The position numbers and the translations under genes were made by a program. A stretch of DNA of 64,000 bases from RBG-16-57-11 sp964503145 (GTDB lineage: Bacteria; Chloroflexota; Anaerolineae; Anaerolineales; UBA4823). The notes under the pieces were generated by a model. That model worked only from the letters and a program-made list of their open reading frames with translations. It did not search any database and was not told the origin of the DNA. The number at the start of each line of letters is the position of its first letter. Position 1 is the first letter of the stretch. Positions 17,255 through 27,156 of this stretch are shown piece by piece. The stretch covers positions 1 through 64,000 of the forward strand of contig CAZCYV010000003.1 of assembly GCA_964503145.1 (NCBI GenBank), read 5' to 3'.

Positions 17255-18403
17255 ATGGAACAATCGTCTCGATTATTCCCTGGTCGTCTGGCCCTGCAGC
17301 AGCGGGTGCTTCCTGCTTATCGGGCGCCGTTGTTCGATGCCCTGGCGCAGCGCTGCGCCGGCGGGCTGAGCGTTTTTGCCGGGCAGCCCCAGGCTGACGA
17401 GCAGATCGCCTGCGTGGATCGCCTGGAAGTCGCTCTACTGGTTGGCGTGCGCAACCGGCATTTTCTATCAGTGAACTCGCCTTTCTATCAGTGCTGGCAA
17501 CCGGGCATCCTGCAATGGATGGAGAGTTGGCAGCCGGATGCGTTGATCGTGGAGGCCAACCCGCGCTACCGCAGCACCCCGGCCGCGGTGCGCTGGATGC
17601 ACGCCCGCAGCCGCCCCGTGCTTGGCTGGGGGCTGGGCGCGCCGGCGTTGAAAGGCCCGCTGGCAACCTGGCGCCGCCTGGCGCGCCAGAGTTTCCTGGG
17701 GATGCTGGACGGCGTGATCGCCTACAGCCAGCGCGGCGCCGAAGAGTACTGCGCTGCAGGCTTTCCGGCGAGCCGCGTCTTTGTGGCGCCTAACGCCGCT
17801 GCGCCGCGGCCCACCGCCCCACCCCCAATGCGGCCGCCAAATTTCGCAGGACGCCCCATCGTGCTGTATGTGGGCAGGCTGCAGTCGCGCAAACGCCTGG
17901 ACAACCTGCTGCACGCCTGCGCCGCGCTACCCGCCGAGTTACAGCCGCGTCTGCGCATCGTAGGCGACGGCCCGGCGCGCGCTGAACTGGAAGCGCTGGC
18001 ACAGAGCGTCTATCCACAGGCCGAGTTCACCGGCGCGCGTTATGGGCTTGAGCTGGCAGAGTTGTTCGCTGCAGCCGACCTGTTCGTCCTGCCGGGGACG
18101 GGCGGGCTGGCGGTGCAACAGGCGATGTCCTTCGGCCTGCCGGTGATCGTCGCCGAGGGCGATGGCACCCAGGACGACCTGGTGCGCCCAGGCAACGGAT
18201 GGCGCATCCCGTCGAACGACCTGCCGGCCCTGAAGGCCGCGCTGCAAGACGCGCTGGCCGACGCTGAGCGCTTGCGAAAGATGGGGGCAGAGTCCTACCG
18301 CATCGTCGCCGAGGAGGTCAACCTGGAGCGGATGGTCGAAGTCTTCATCGAAGCCCTGGCCAGCATCAGCTCCCAGGTTGCATCAGGAAGACCTCGATCT
18401 TAG
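17255..18403 (+). CDS. Family 4-like glycosyltransferase
   Basis: 382 aa. The C-terminal GT-B domain shows IVLYVGRLQSRKRLDNLL (donor-domain start), LRIVGDGPARAELEALA and LFVLPGTGGLAVQQAMSFGLPVIVAEGDGTQDDLV. In the EX7E position Gln and Asp residues partly replace the usual Glu pair, so this member is divergent. The N-terminal acceptor half is poorly conserved. It begins 9 bases after the FkbM gene, with AAGGAC upstream, and belongs to the same operon. Confidence 0.82.
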   Translation: MEQSSRLFPGRLALQQRVLPAYRAPLFDALAQRCAGGLSVFAGQPQADEQIACVDRLEVALLVGVRNRHFLSVNSPFYQCWQPGILQWMESWQPDALIVEANPRYRSTPAAVRWMHARSRPVLGWGLGAPALKGPLATWRRLARQSFLGMLDGVIAYSQRGAEEYCAAGFPASRVFVAPNAAAPRPTAPPPMRPPNFAGRPIVLYVGRLQSRKRLDNLLHACAALPAELQPRLRIVGDGPARAELEALAQSVYPQAEFTGARYGLELAELFAAADLFVLPGTGGLAVQQAMSFGLPVIVAEGDGTQDDLVRPGNGWRIPSNDLPALKAALQDALADAERLRKMGAESYRIVAEEVNLERMVEVFIEALASISSQVASGRPRS

Positions 18404-18417
18404 AGGGTGTTCGCTAA

Positions 18418-19629
18418 ATGCCGGATCGATCTGCTCGTATGTGCCTGCTCTTCGTCGCCGATGGCCGTTCCCCGATCGCGCTTAACTGGATCGAGTATTT
18501 CCTGGTAGAAGGGCATGAAGTCCATCTGGCATCGACCTTTCAAAGTCCTCCTGACCCCCGGCTGGCATCTTACACCTTCATCCCTGTAGCCTTCAGCGCA
18601 GTCAGACCTATCGAACGAGACCGGGATGCCGCGAAACGCTCCATCAGCCTTTGGAGCGCTTCTGCAGTGGGCCTGCGCACTCGGCTGCGTCAGTGGTTAG
18701 GTCCGCTGACCTTGCCCAGAGCGGCGAAGCAATTGCGCGCCTTGATCGATCAGCTCCAACCCGAACTGATCCACGCCATGCGCATCCCTTACGAAGGCAT
18801 GCTGGCGGCGCTGGCCGGCGGCAGCATGCCGTTGGTGATCTCGGTGTGGGGCAATGATTTCACCTTGCACGCGCCCTCCACCCCGCTGATGAGGCGCTAC
18901 ACCCGCCTGGCCTTGCAAAGCGCCACCACACTGCACGCCGATTGCCGGCGAGACGTACGCCTGGCGCATCGCTGGGGTTTCCCAAAGTCAGGCCAAGCGG
19001 TAGTATTGCCCGGCGCGGGCGGCGTACAGGCGGAGGTTTTCCACCCACCCGAGAGCATCGTCGCCGAGCCTGTCGTCATCCAGCCGCGCGGCGTGCGCGC
19101 CTATGTCGATAATCAGGCTTTCTTCCAGGCGATCCCACACGTGTTGAAGCGCCTGCCTACAGCCAGATTCGTCTGCCCGGCCATGCAGGGCGAGCCGCAA
19201 GCAGTCCGCTGGGCGCAGTCCCTGGGCGTTGCTGAACAGGTTGCCTTGCTGCCGAAACAGTCGCGAACGCAGATGGCAGAATTGTTCCGCCAGGCGCGCG
19301 TGGCGGTCTCACCCACTACCCATGACGGCACGCCGAACACGCTGCTGGAGGCCATGTCTTGTGGCTGTTTTCCGGTGGCTGGAGATCTGGAATCGCTGCG
19401 CGAATGGATTACGCCTGGAGTGAACGGCCTGTTGGTGGACCTGAGCCAGCCACAGGCGCTGGCAGAAGCAATCCTGATGGCGCTAGAAGACGATGCTTTA
19501 TGCCAGCGAGCGCGCCAGGCGAATTTGAGCTTGATCGCCGAGCGCGCCCGGTACGCGCGCGTCATGGCCAGCGCGGAGCAGGTTTATCGAACGCTGATTG
19601 GCGAAAGCAAGGGGAAAACCAGAAACTGA
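18418..19629 (+). CDS. Family 4-like glycosyltransferase
   Basis: 403 aa, GT-B. The N-terminus (CLLFVADGRSPIALNWIEYFLVEGHEVHLAS) and HAMRIPYEGMLAALAG with ISVWGNDFTLHAPST are typical of GT4-like enzymes from surface-glycan clusters. The C-terminal part has RQARVAVSPTTHDGTPNTLLEAMSCGCFPVAGDLESLREWI, containing the EX7E-like motif. It is the last gene of the cluster, 14 bases after the previous one, and converges with the CpaE-like gene 22 bases downstream. Confidence 0.85.
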   Translation: MPDRSARMCLLFVADGRSPIALNWIEYFLVEGHEVHLASTFQSPPDPRLASYTFIPVAFSAVRPIERDRDAAKRSISLWSASAVGLRTRLRQWLGPLTLPRAAKQLRALIDQLQPELIHAMRIPYEGMLAALAGGSMPLVISVWGNDFTLHAPSTPLMRRYTRLALQSATTLHADCRRDVRLAHRWGFPKSGQAVVLPGAGGVQAEVFHPPESIVAEPVVIQPRGVRAYVDNQAFFQAIPHVLKRLPTARFVCPAMQGEPQAVRWAQSLGVAEQVALLPKQSRTQMAELFRQARVAVSPTTHDGTPNTLLEAMSCGCFPVAGDLESLREWITPGVNGLLVDLSQPQALAEAILMALEDDALCQRARQANLSLIAERARYARVMASAEQVYRTLIGESKGKTRN

Positions 19630-19651
19630 CAGCGGAACTATTCGCAGCTTC

Positions 19652-21475
19652 TCAGGCTGCCACCTGCTCCAGCTCGGTCAGGCGCTGATGCACGGCCTGA
19701 GTGGCTGCCCGAAAGGCCCTTCCGAGCGGGCGCGTCCCGATATCCTTGTGCAGCATGAACGGCGAGCCGCGGTTGACCGCGCTGATGGCAACTGCGTTGT
19801 CCACCGGCAGGACCGCGGCGATCTTCAGGTTGAAGGCCTGTCCTACCTTCTCGGGATCGATCAAGATGCGCTGATCGAACTGGTTCATAATCACCAGCAA
19901 ACGTTTGGAGTCGATATCCAGGCCAGGCGCCAGATCCAGGAACTTCCGCACTCGCGAAATTGAAGGAATGTCCTGGGTGGTGAGCAACACAATCACATCG
20001 CTGATGTCGAGAGCCGCCAGGGTGACATCGTTCAACCGATGGGCAGTGTCCACGATCACATAAGCATAATGCTGGCTCAGGAAAGTCAAAATCTGGCTGA
20101 ACTGGGGACCGGTGACCAATTCCGCCCGCTCAGGTCGGGAAGGCGCCAGGATTCTGACGCCTGAAGGATGCGTGGCCAGCACCTCATCTACCAGTTCGAC
20201 TTCTAACTCTTCGACGCGCGGCGCCAGATCCAGGATAGAGGTCTTGCTTTGCACATTGAACAACACCGCCACGTCGCCATATTGCAGGTTCCCATCCACG
20301 ACCACCACCTTGGTATCCTCGTTCTGCAGAGTCGCGGCCAGGTTGCATGCCAGGGTGGTGCAGCCCGCCCCGCCGCGCGGGCTATAGACGGTGATGATCT
20401 TGCCTTTGCCGGTGGCAACGCTGGCCCCAGTCGGTCCCAAAGCGACCGGCTGAGGCATCTTCTCCTTCTCTCGGCGGGCGAACTCGGCAGCGCGCTCCAC
20501 CGCCGCGACCAGCTCCTCGATCACCGGCGGCTTTGCCAGGAAGTCGCGCGCCCCGGCGTTCATCGCCCGCCGGATGTAGTCCACATCGTCCTGCACCGTC
20601 AGGATGATCACCTGGGCGTAGGGCACCTCGCGCTTGATGATGCTGGTGGCGGTAATGCCGTCCATGTCCGGCATGTTCACGTCCATGATCACCACTTCCG
20701 GTTTCAGCTCTTTGACCAGTTGTATCGCCTGGACGCCATTGGTGGCAGTGCCGTCCACTTCGATGTTTTCCTGGAAGCGCAGCGAGCGGATCACCGTTTC
20801 GCGGGTCTGGGCGATATCATCCACCACCACACAGTGGATCTTCTGTTCGCCGCCGACCGCGCTTTTGGGTACGGCCATTTGCGAGGCGCTCAACAGAGAA
20901 CCGGTACCAGATAGCGGCGGCGTGGAGGGCAGGAACGGATAGGACTTATCTGTTGCTGTAGGGGGTGGAGGCGCTAGATCAGGGGCGGCAAAATCTAATG
21001 GCGCTCGGCCGGGTTGCTCAACAGGGCGCGCAGGCGGGGGCGCAGGGGGCTGAGGCGCGCCAGCCGATACTCGATCCAACGGCGATGGGCTGCGCTGCGC
21101 TGAGGGCGATGTCGGCTGACCTTGGGGCGCAGCAGCGGGAGCGCCGGGCGCGGCAGATTTCTTGAATCGACCGAACAACCGCGCCCAAAAGGAAGGTTTT
21201 TTCGCCGGAGCCGCCTGCGGGGCGACCGTGGCGGCTTCGGCTGGTCGGTTGATCAGATAGAGCTTATCCGGATAGTACTGCAAAGTGAAGAAGCGCTGGA
21301 ATTCGCTGAAAGGCCGCCCCCCGCCGTACATCCGATGCAATAGCTGCCATGCTCCCATGTGGGTGAAATCCACGGCCAGGACCTCGCCGACTAGCTTATC
21401 GCCTTTACGCTTATCTTTCTTTTGATAAGCCTTTTGTGCTTCGGCCAGCAGTTTATCCAGCTTTTTATCGGCCAT
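19652..21475 (-). CDS. CpaE-like protein: response-regulator receiver fused to a ParA/MinD-type ATPase
   Basis: 607 aa from ATG 21475; a TTG at 21493 would add six residues. An N-terminal helical domain (about 1-85, lysine-rich start) is followed by a Pro/Ala linker. The receiver domain covers about 215-340 (VVVDD, phospho-acceptor Asp in VVIMDVNMPDMDG, Lys in FLAKPP). The ATPase covers about 365-590 with deviant Walker A YSPRGGAGCTTLACN and VVVVDGNLQYGDVAVLF. This architecture is that of CpaE/TadZ, which positions Tad pilus machinery. No tad pilus genes lie beside it, so its machinery must be elsewhere or it acts differently. The receiver keeps the Asp, unlike many degenerate CpaE receivers. 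Confidence 0.85.
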   Translation of the reverse strand: MADKKLDKLLAEAQKAYQKKDKRKGDKLVGEVLAVDFTHMGAWQLLHRMYGGGRPFSEFQRFFTLQYYPDKLYLINRPAEAATVAPQAAPAKKPSFWARLFGRFKKSAAPGAPAAAPQGQPTSPSAQRSPSPLDRVSAGAPQPPAPPPARPVEQPGRAPLDFAAPDLAPPPPTATDKSYPFLPSTPPLSGTGSLLSASQMAVPKSAVGGEQKIHCVVVDDIAQTRETVIRSLRFQENIEVDGTATNGVQAIQLVKELKPEVVIMDVNMPDMDGITATSIIKREVPYAQVIILTVQDDVDYIRRAMNAGARDFLAKPPVIEELVAAVERAAEFARREKEKMPQPVALGPTGASVATGKGKIITVYSPRGGAGCTTLACNLAATLQNEDTKVVVVDGNLQYGDVAVLFNVQSKTSILDLAPRVEELEVELVDEVLATHPSGVRILAPSRPERAELVTGPQFSQILTFLSQHYAYVIVDTAHRLNDVTLAALDISDVIVLLTTQDIPSISRVRKFLDLAPGLDIDSKRLLVIMNQFDQRILIDPEKVGQAFNLKIAAVLPVDNAVAISAVNRGSPFMLHKDIGTRPLGRAFRAATQAVHQRLTELEQVAA

Positions 21476-21561
21476 ACCGCTTATCCGATGCAACTTTCCC
21501 GGTTGCTAATCAGCTCCTATTGCTGTACCGCTCATGTCGATCCAAAAGAACACCCTCGGCG

Positions 21562-22959
21562 CTAAATATGGATGGGGTGTCCCGATGCGCCGTGGGCAGC
21601 TTCCATCAGCACTTCGCTCAGCGTAGGATGCGCATGCACGTTGCGAGCGATCTCTGCTGGGGTCAACTCCATCATCTGCGCCAGGGTCAGTTCGGGCAGT
21701 AATTCAGTGACCTCCGGGCCGATCAGGTGCGCGCCCAGGATTTCTCCATACCGGGCATCGGTGATGATCTTCACCCAGCCGGCGGACTCGCCCAAACCCA
21801 GCGCCTTGCCATTGGCCTGGAAGGGGAAACGGCCAACCTTTACTTCGTAACCGCGCTCTTTGGCCTGCGCCTCGGTAATGCCAAAGGAAGCCACCTGCGG
21901 CTGGCAGTAGGTCGCTCGCGGCATCATTTCATAGTTCAGTGTGATGGTCTCGACGCCAGCGATGTTCTCCGCGCACACGATGCCCTGCGCCGAACCGACA
22001 TGCGCCAGCATCAGCTTGGCAGTCACATCGCCGATCGCCCAGATCCCCGGCACGTTGGTCGCCATCCGATCGTCGATCTCGATAGCGCCGCGTTCGCTCA
22101 ATTTGACGCCCAGCTCCTCCAGCCCCAACCCACGGCCGTTGGGTCGAAAGCCGATCGCCACCAGCGCCTGTTCCGCTTCCAGCACCTTCTCTCCCTGGTC
22201 GCTCGCCACCTTGACCTGGACGCCGGTCTCGATGGCCTGGATGTCCTGCACTCGCGTGCCCACCATGAAATTGATCTTGCGCCGCTTGAACGCCTTGGCC
22301 AGTTCTTCGCTGACTTCCTCGTCTTCCAACGGCAGCAGCCGCGGCAGCATCTCCACGATGGTCACTTCCACGCCATAGGAATTCCAGATCGTGGCAAACT
22401 CGACGCCGATTGCGCCTGCCCCGATGATCACCACTGACTTGGGAAGCTTTTCCTGAAGGATCGCTTCCAGATAGGTCACCACCTTATCGCCATCGATGTG
22501 CCAGCCGGGCGGCACGGCGACGCTGGCGCCTGTGGCGACGACGATGTTTTTCGTTTTCAGTTCGTTCTTGTTTCCATCTTTGTCCGTGACCAGCACGCTA
22601 TTGCGCCCCGTTACCCGGGCCGTGCCCATGTGAACATCGATGGCGTTCTTTTTCATTAAGAACCCCACCCCCTTGGTCAATCGATCGGAGACCTGGCGGC
22701 TGCGCTTCACCGCCACCCCAAAATCCAGGGTCAGGTTCTCGAAGGAAAAGCCGAATTCCTTGCCGCGCTCGCGCAGCGTATGGGCGACCTCGGCGTTCTT
22801 GAGCAGCGACTTCGAAGGAATGCAGCCCACGTTCAGGCACACTCCTCCAAGCCATTGCTTCTCGACAACCGCGGTTTTCAATCCTAACTGCGCGGCGCGG
22901 ATAGCGCACACATAACCACCCGGTCCGGCGCCAATGATGATCACATCGTACTCGCTCAT
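21562..22959 (-). CDS. lpdA: Dihydrolipoyl dehydrogenase (E3)
   Basis: 465 aa, a flavoprotein disulfide reductase that reoxidises dihydrolipoamide with NAD+. The FAD-binding Rossmann motif IIGAGPGGYVCA is at the N-terminus and the redox disulfide is Cys41/Cys46 in GGVCLNVGCIPSK. The NAD motif VIIGAGAIGVEFA lies near residue 180, and the C-terminal HAHPTLSE supplies the His-Glu pair. CAGGAG precedes the ATG. It is third after E1 and E2 on the same strand. A TATAAT (complement of 22986-22991) in the 98-base gap may be a weak extra promoter. Confidence 0.95.
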   Translation of the reverse strand: MSEYDVIIIGAGPGGYVCAIRAAQLGLKTAVVEKQWLGGVCLNVGCIPSKSLLKNAEVAHTLRERGKEFGFSFENLTLDFGVAVKRSRQVSDRLTKGVGFLMKKNAIDVHMGTARVTGRNSVLVTDKDGNKNELKTKNIVVATGASVAVPPGWHIDGDKVVTYLEAILQEKLPKSVVIIGAGAIGVEFATIWNSYGVEVTIVEMLPRLLPLEDEEVSEELAKAFKRRKINFMVGTRVQDIQAIETGVQVKVASDQGEKVLEAEQALVAIGFRPNGRGLGLEELGVKLSERGAIEIDDRMATNVPGIWAIGDVTAKLMLAHVGSAQGIVCAENIAGVETITLNYEMMPRATYCQPQVASFGITEAQAKERGYEVKVGRFPFQANGKALGLGESAGWVKIITDARYGEILGAHLIGPEVTELLPELTLAQMMELTPAEIARNVHAHPTLSEVLMEAAHGASGHPIHI

Positions 22960-23057
22960 AGTCTCTCCTGGGTAACTTTTATGTGATTATAATGCAAGTT
23001 TCACCCTTTGGCAGTCCAACGCGCCGGTACATTCAGGCGTACTATAGTTCCATAGCT

Positions 23058-24359
23058 CTAAGGCCAGTCCTGCAATGTCTGAACCACCCTCCCCAGGAAG
23101 GCATCCGCCAGGGCGCCGTCCAGAATGCGGTGATCGAAGGTCAGGCCCAGATAAACCATCGGCCGGATAGCGATCAGGTCTGCACCACTGGCATCGCTGA
23201 CGACGACCACGCGTTTCTGCATCACGCCGATGCTCAAGATGGCGCATTGGGGCTGGTTGATGATCGGCGTGGCGAAGAGCGAGCCGCTCACCCCATGATT
23301 GGTAATGGTGAAGGTGCCACCCTGCACATCATCCGGTTTGAGTTGCCGGGCGCGGGCGCGGCTGGCCAGATCGTTGATCGCCCGCGCCAATCCCAGCAAG
23401 GACAGGCCATCCGCGTTCTTGATCACCGGGACGATCAATCCGGCTTCGCCCAATGAAGTCGCTACCCCGATATGGATGCCGCGATGGATCAGGATGCCAT
23501 CCTCTCGCCAGGAGGAATTGACCATCGGATGGGCCTTCAGCGCTGCGGCCGCAGCAGCCACAAAATAGGCGGTATAGGTCAAGTTGACCCCATCTCGCGC
23601 AAAGGCATCTTTGTTTCCCTGGCGATGCGCCACCACCCGGCTCATGTCCGCCTCCATAATCGTGGTGACATGCGGCGCAGTGTGTTTACTGAAGACCATA
23701 TGCTCGGCGATTGAGCGGCGCACCTGCGTCAGGGGCAATATCTCGCCTTCGCCCGGCATTGTAGTTGGCTGCGCTGGAGCAGCAGACGGAGCAGGTCCCG
23801 ATGGCGCAGCAGGGGCAGGCAGCGCGGCGGGAGGCGCAACCGCAGGAGCAGGCGGCGCGGCAGGAGGCGCAGCAGCTGGAACAGCCTGGCGGCTTTCGAG
23901 GTAAGCCTGCAGATCCTTCTTGGTGATCCGCCCACCCTGGCCGGTGCCGGTCACCTGGAACAGGTCAATGCCGTGTTCGCTGGCCATCTTCGCGACGACA
24001 GGCGAGATGAAGCCCAGATCCCGGTCGCGCCGTGCTGCCGTGCTTGCCGCAGCAGCGGCGGTTGGCGGCGGTTGAGCAGAGGCTGATGCGGGCGCCGCTG
24101 CGACCATCTGAGCCTGTTCGGCGACTGGCTCGATCCACGCCAGCAGTGAGCCGGCTTGCACGGTCGTCCCGGCCGGCACCAGAATTTCCAGGATCGTCCC
24201 TGAGGCCGGGCTGGGGATCTCAGTATCCACCTTATCCGTGTTGACTTCGACCAGCGGCTCGTTCTCTTCAACTGTTTCTCCAACAGCCTTCAGCCAGCGC
24301 GTGATCGTTCCCTCCAGGACCGACTCGCCGAGTTGGGGCATCACCACCTGTATTGGCAT
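23058..24359 (-). CDS. Dihydrolipoamide acyltransferase (E2) of a 2-oxoacid dehydrogenase
   Basis: 433 aa. One lipoyl domain at residues 1-80 carries the lipoylated Lys43 in NTDKVDTEI. A peripheral-subunit-binding domain lies at about 130-170 (SPVVAKMASEHGIDLFQVTGTGQGGRITKKDL), flanked by Ala/Pro-rich mobile linkers. The catalytic domain (about 215-433) has the active-site DHRILDGA near its end. It moves the acyl group from E1 to CoA. With the fused E1 upstream and E3 downstream the set probably oxidises branched-chain 2-oxoacids, though pyruvate or 2-oxoglutarate cannot be excluded from the E2 sequence. AGGAGG precedes the ATG. Confidence 0.93.
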   Translation of the reverse strand: MPIQVVMPQLGESVLEGTITRWLKAVGETVEENEPLVEVNTDKVDTEIPSPASGTILEILVPAGTTVQAGSLLAWIEPVAEQAQMVAAAPASASAQPPPTAAAAASTAARRDRDLGFISPVVAKMASEHGIDLFQVTGTGQGGRITKKDLQAYLESRQAVPAAAPPAAPPAPAVAPPAALPAPAAPSGPAPSAAPAQPTTMPGEGEILPLTQVRRSIAEHMVFSKHTAPHVTTIMEADMSRVVAHRQGNKDAFARDGVNLTYTAYFVAAAAAALKAHPMVNSSWREDGILIHRGIHIGVATSLGEAGLIVPVIKNADGLSLLGLARAINDLASRARARQLKPDDVQGGTFTITNHGVSGSLFATPIINQPQCAILSIGVMQKRVVVVSDASGADLIAIRPMVYLGLTFDHRILDGALADAFLGRVVQTLQDWP

Positions 24360-24380
24360 AGAACCTCCTGTGATCTGACC

Positions 24381-26804
24381 TTATCGGTAGTATAGCGGAT
24401 ATCTCGCCGGATCGACTTCGTGCATCATCTCATAAGCCCCCTCGAAGACCGTCTCGACGTTGGGCTTCGACCAGTAATCGCCATCCGAGCCATAGGCAGG
24501 GCGATGCGCTTTGCCGGGCAACGTGCGCGGCGGCGAATCCAGCCAGAAGTAGCCGCCTTGCTTTTCGATCACTTCCTGCAGCATATAGGCCGTGGCGCCG
24601 CCTGGCACATCTTCGTCGATGAAAATAATCCGGCCGGTCTTCTTGAGCGATTCGAGAATCCGGCCATGAATATCGAAGGGGAGCAGCGACTGCACATCGA
24701 TGACCTCCGCCTGGATGCCAAGCTGGCTCAAAAGGTCGGCGGCTTCCAGGACGATGCGGCAGCACGCGCCGTAGGTGACCAGGGTGATGTCCGTTCCCTC
24801 GCGCAGCACTTCTGGCACGCCCAGCGGCACGGTGAACTCGCTCAGGTTATCGGGCAGGCGCTCGCGCAGGCGGTAGCCGTTCAGCACCTCGATCACCAGG
24901 GCAGGCTCCTCGGCGCGCAGCAGGGTGTTGTAAAAGCCCGCCGCGCGGGTCATATCTCGAGGCACCAGGACATGCATGCCGCGCAGCAAATGCACGATGC
25001 CGCCCATCGGCGAACCGGAGTGCCAGATGCCTTCCAGGCGATGGCCGCGGGTGCGCACGATCACCGGCGCACGCTGCCCGCCTTTGGTACGCCAGAGCAG
25101 GCTTGCCAGGTCGTCTGACATCACCTGCAGCGCATACAACAGATAGTCCAGATACTGGATTTCCGCCAGCGGGCGCAGGCCGCGCAGCGCCATGCCAATC
25201 GCTTGCCCCAGGATGGTGGCTTCGCGGATGCCGGTATCGGACACGCGCAGCGGCCCGTACTTTTCTTGCAGGCCGCGAAAAGCCTGGTTCACATCTCCCA
25301 GCCGCCCCACATCTTCGCCAAAGGCGATCAGCCGCGGCTCACGCGCCAAGGCAGCATCGAAGCAAGCGTTCAGGATTTCGAAACCATACAGCATGGGCGA
25401 ATTTTCGGAGTAAGCCGGTTTGACCTCGGCCACATTCAAGGCCGAGCCCGGCCCTTCGAGGTAAAGATGCGAATCGTAACGTTCGCGGCTGGTCTCCTCC
25501 AGGCGCTTTCCCCAGGCGATCAGGTCCTGCCGCGCCGGAAGCACTTCCCCTCGAACCAGGGTCAGGGCCTGGCGAATCGCAACACGGATATCCCGGCGTA
25601 ACGGCGCAGGAACGGCCAGCAATTTTTCTCGCACCTGCGCCAGTTCTTCGCCGTGCACCGAATTACGCGCCATCGCCTCGATCAGCCCGGCCGCCTCCTG
25701 GCGGTCTTCCTGGATGGGCTTCTGGTAAGCTTCCCAGGCTCGTTTGCGGATCTCCTCGACCAGGCGGCGATCCTGGGCCTCCATGCGATCCAGCATTTCT
25801 GGGGTTGCAATGCCCTGGGCAATGATCCACTCGCGGAATTTCTTGATGCAATCGTACTCTGCCTCCCATTCCAGGCGCTCTTTGGATTTGTAACGCTCGT
25901 GGCTGCCAGAGGTGGAATGTCCCTGGGGCTGGGTCAGTTCGGTGACATGCACGATGGACGGCATATGCTCGCTGCGGGCAACATCTGCCGCCCTTTGATA
26001 AGCCTCGATCAGGGCGGGGTAATCCCAGCCCTTGACCACGTAAATATCGAAACCGTCGCAACATTCGCCGGGCGGGCGCTGGAAGCCCATCAGCAACTCG
26101 GAGATGTTCTCCTTGGCGATCTGGTGTTCGTTGGTGACCGAAATACCGTAGCCATCGTCGTAAATAGTGACGATCGCCGGGCAGCGTAGTACGCCGATGG
26201 CGTTGATCGACTCCCAGAACAGGCCCTCAGCGGCAGAGGCGTTGCCGATGGTGGCGAAGACGATCTCGTTGCCATCCCTGGAGAGGCGCGGGAAGTCCTT
26301 CAGTTCGTCCAGTTGGCGGAACAGCTTCGAGGCGTATGCCAACCCCACGGCGCGCGGCATCTGTGAGCCGGTCGGAGAGAGGTCTGCTGCGGAGTTTGGA
26401 CGGCTGGTCAGGTCTTCCCACTCGCCATTGGCGTTGATGCTGCGAGTGGCAAAGTGGGCGTTCATCGATCGCCCTGCGGTAGCCGGGTCAGCCTGCACAT
26501 CGGCGTGGGCGTAAAGCTGGGCGAAAAACTCCTGAAGGGTGCACATGCCGGTGGCGAAAGCCAGCGTCTGGTCGCGGTAATAGCCCGAACGCCAGTCGCC
26601 GGGGCGAAAAGCGCGCGCCATCGCCAGTTGCGGCAGCTCCTTGCCATCGCCGAAGATGCCAAACTTTGCCTTGCCCCCCATCACCTCGCGCCGCCCGATA
26701 TAGCTCGCCTGGCGGCTCTGATATGCCAGCCGGTAGTCTTTGAGGATCTCCTCCGGACTGAGGGAAAGCCCAAGCGCCTTGCTGGATACGAGTGTATCGC
26801 TCAT
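24381..26804 (-). CDS. Fused alpha/beta E1 subunit of a 2-oxoacid dehydrogenase (branched-chain type likely)
   Basis: 807 aa with both E1 subunits in one chain. Residues about 1-360 are alpha-like: YYRDQTLAFATGM, the thiamine-diphosphate region IGNASAAEGLFWESINAIGVL with YDDGYGIS, and HSTSGSHERYKS in the regulatory-loop position. Residues about 475-800 are beta-like: FGEDVGRLGDVNQAF, PLAEIQYLDYLLYA, RTRGHRLEGIWHSGSPMG. E1 decarboxylates the oxoacid and reductively acylates the lipoyl group of E2. Separate subunits are commoner; fused forms resembling 2-oxoisovalerate E1 are known in some phyla. It is first in the E1-E2-E3 operon; a minus-strand TATAAT (complement of 26860-26865) lies about 56 bases upstream of the ATG. 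Confidence 0.88.
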   Translation of the reverse strand: MSDTLVSSKALGLSLSPEEILKDYRLAYQSRQASYIGRREVMGGKAKFGIFGDGKELPQLAMARAFRPGDWRSGYYRDQTLAFATGMCTLQEFFAQLYAHADVQADPATAGRSMNAHFATRSINANGEWEDLTSRPNSAADLSPTGSQMPRAVGLAYASKLFRQLDELKDFPRLSRDGNEIVFATIGNASAAEGLFWESINAIGVLRCPAIVTIYDDGYGISVTNEHQIAKENISELLMGFQRPPGECCDGFDIYVVKGWDYPALIEAYQRAADVARSEHMPSIVHVTELTQPQGHSTSGSHERYKSKERLEWEAEYDCIKKFREWIIAQGIATPEMLDRMEAQDRRLVEEIRKRAWEAYQKPIQEDRQEAAGLIEAMARNSVHGEELAQVREKLLAVPAPLRRDIRVAIRQALTLVRGEVLPARQDLIAWGKRLEETSRERYDSHLYLEGPGSALNVAEVKPAYSENSPMLYGFEILNACFDAALAREPRLIAFGEDVGRLGDVNQAFRGLQEKYGPLRVSDTGIREATILGQAIGMALRGLRPLAEIQYLDYLLYALQVMSDDLASLLWRTKGGQRAPVIVRTRGHRLEGIWHSGSPMGGIVHLLRGMHVLVPRDMTRAAGFYNTLLRAEEPALVIEVLNGYRLRERLPDNLSEFTVPLGVPEVLREGTDITLVTYGACCRIVLEAADLLSQLGIQAEVIDVQSLLPFDIHGRILESLKKTGRIIFIDEDVPGGATAYMLQEVIEKQGGYFWLDSPPRTLPGKAHRPAYGSDGDYWSKPNVETVFEGAYEMMHEVDPARYPLYYR

Positions 26805-27156
26805 TTTCCACCTCGTTTCATCGCTGATTGCCGCACACCATCACCCGAATTCATACTTGATTATATCGCCCTTTTATGTAGTTTTCGAGGTGAGGCGGGT
26901 TGAGGTTGCTCATTTGCTAACAATCCTTAACCGGAAATATACCGAGCAAAACTTGCAAATTTGTTAGGTGGACATTACAATACACGTGACTACTGTTGGA
27001 ACTGTTTCGCTGTAGGCACAAGCCCGGTTTTTTTAATGAGTCCGTGCAATCAGATAAGGAAGGAGGGGAAACAAGGCATATAACTATTTTCAGACGTTGG
27101 CTTTCAATCATACACAAATAGTGACCCAATTAGTTCATCAACTGAAGGAGGTTTGA
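26805..27156. promoter_or_regulatory. Divergent promoter region between the E1 gene and the large nuclease gene
   Basis: This 352-base gap holds no gene. On the plus strand TTGCAA (26953-26958) and TACAAT (26976-26981) lie 17 bases apart and could drive the nuclease gene with a leader of about 170 bases. On the minus strand TATAAT (complement of 26860-26865), with a weak -35 region, could drive the E1-E2-E3 operon. I see no clear riboswitch in the long leader. Confidence 0.5.
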
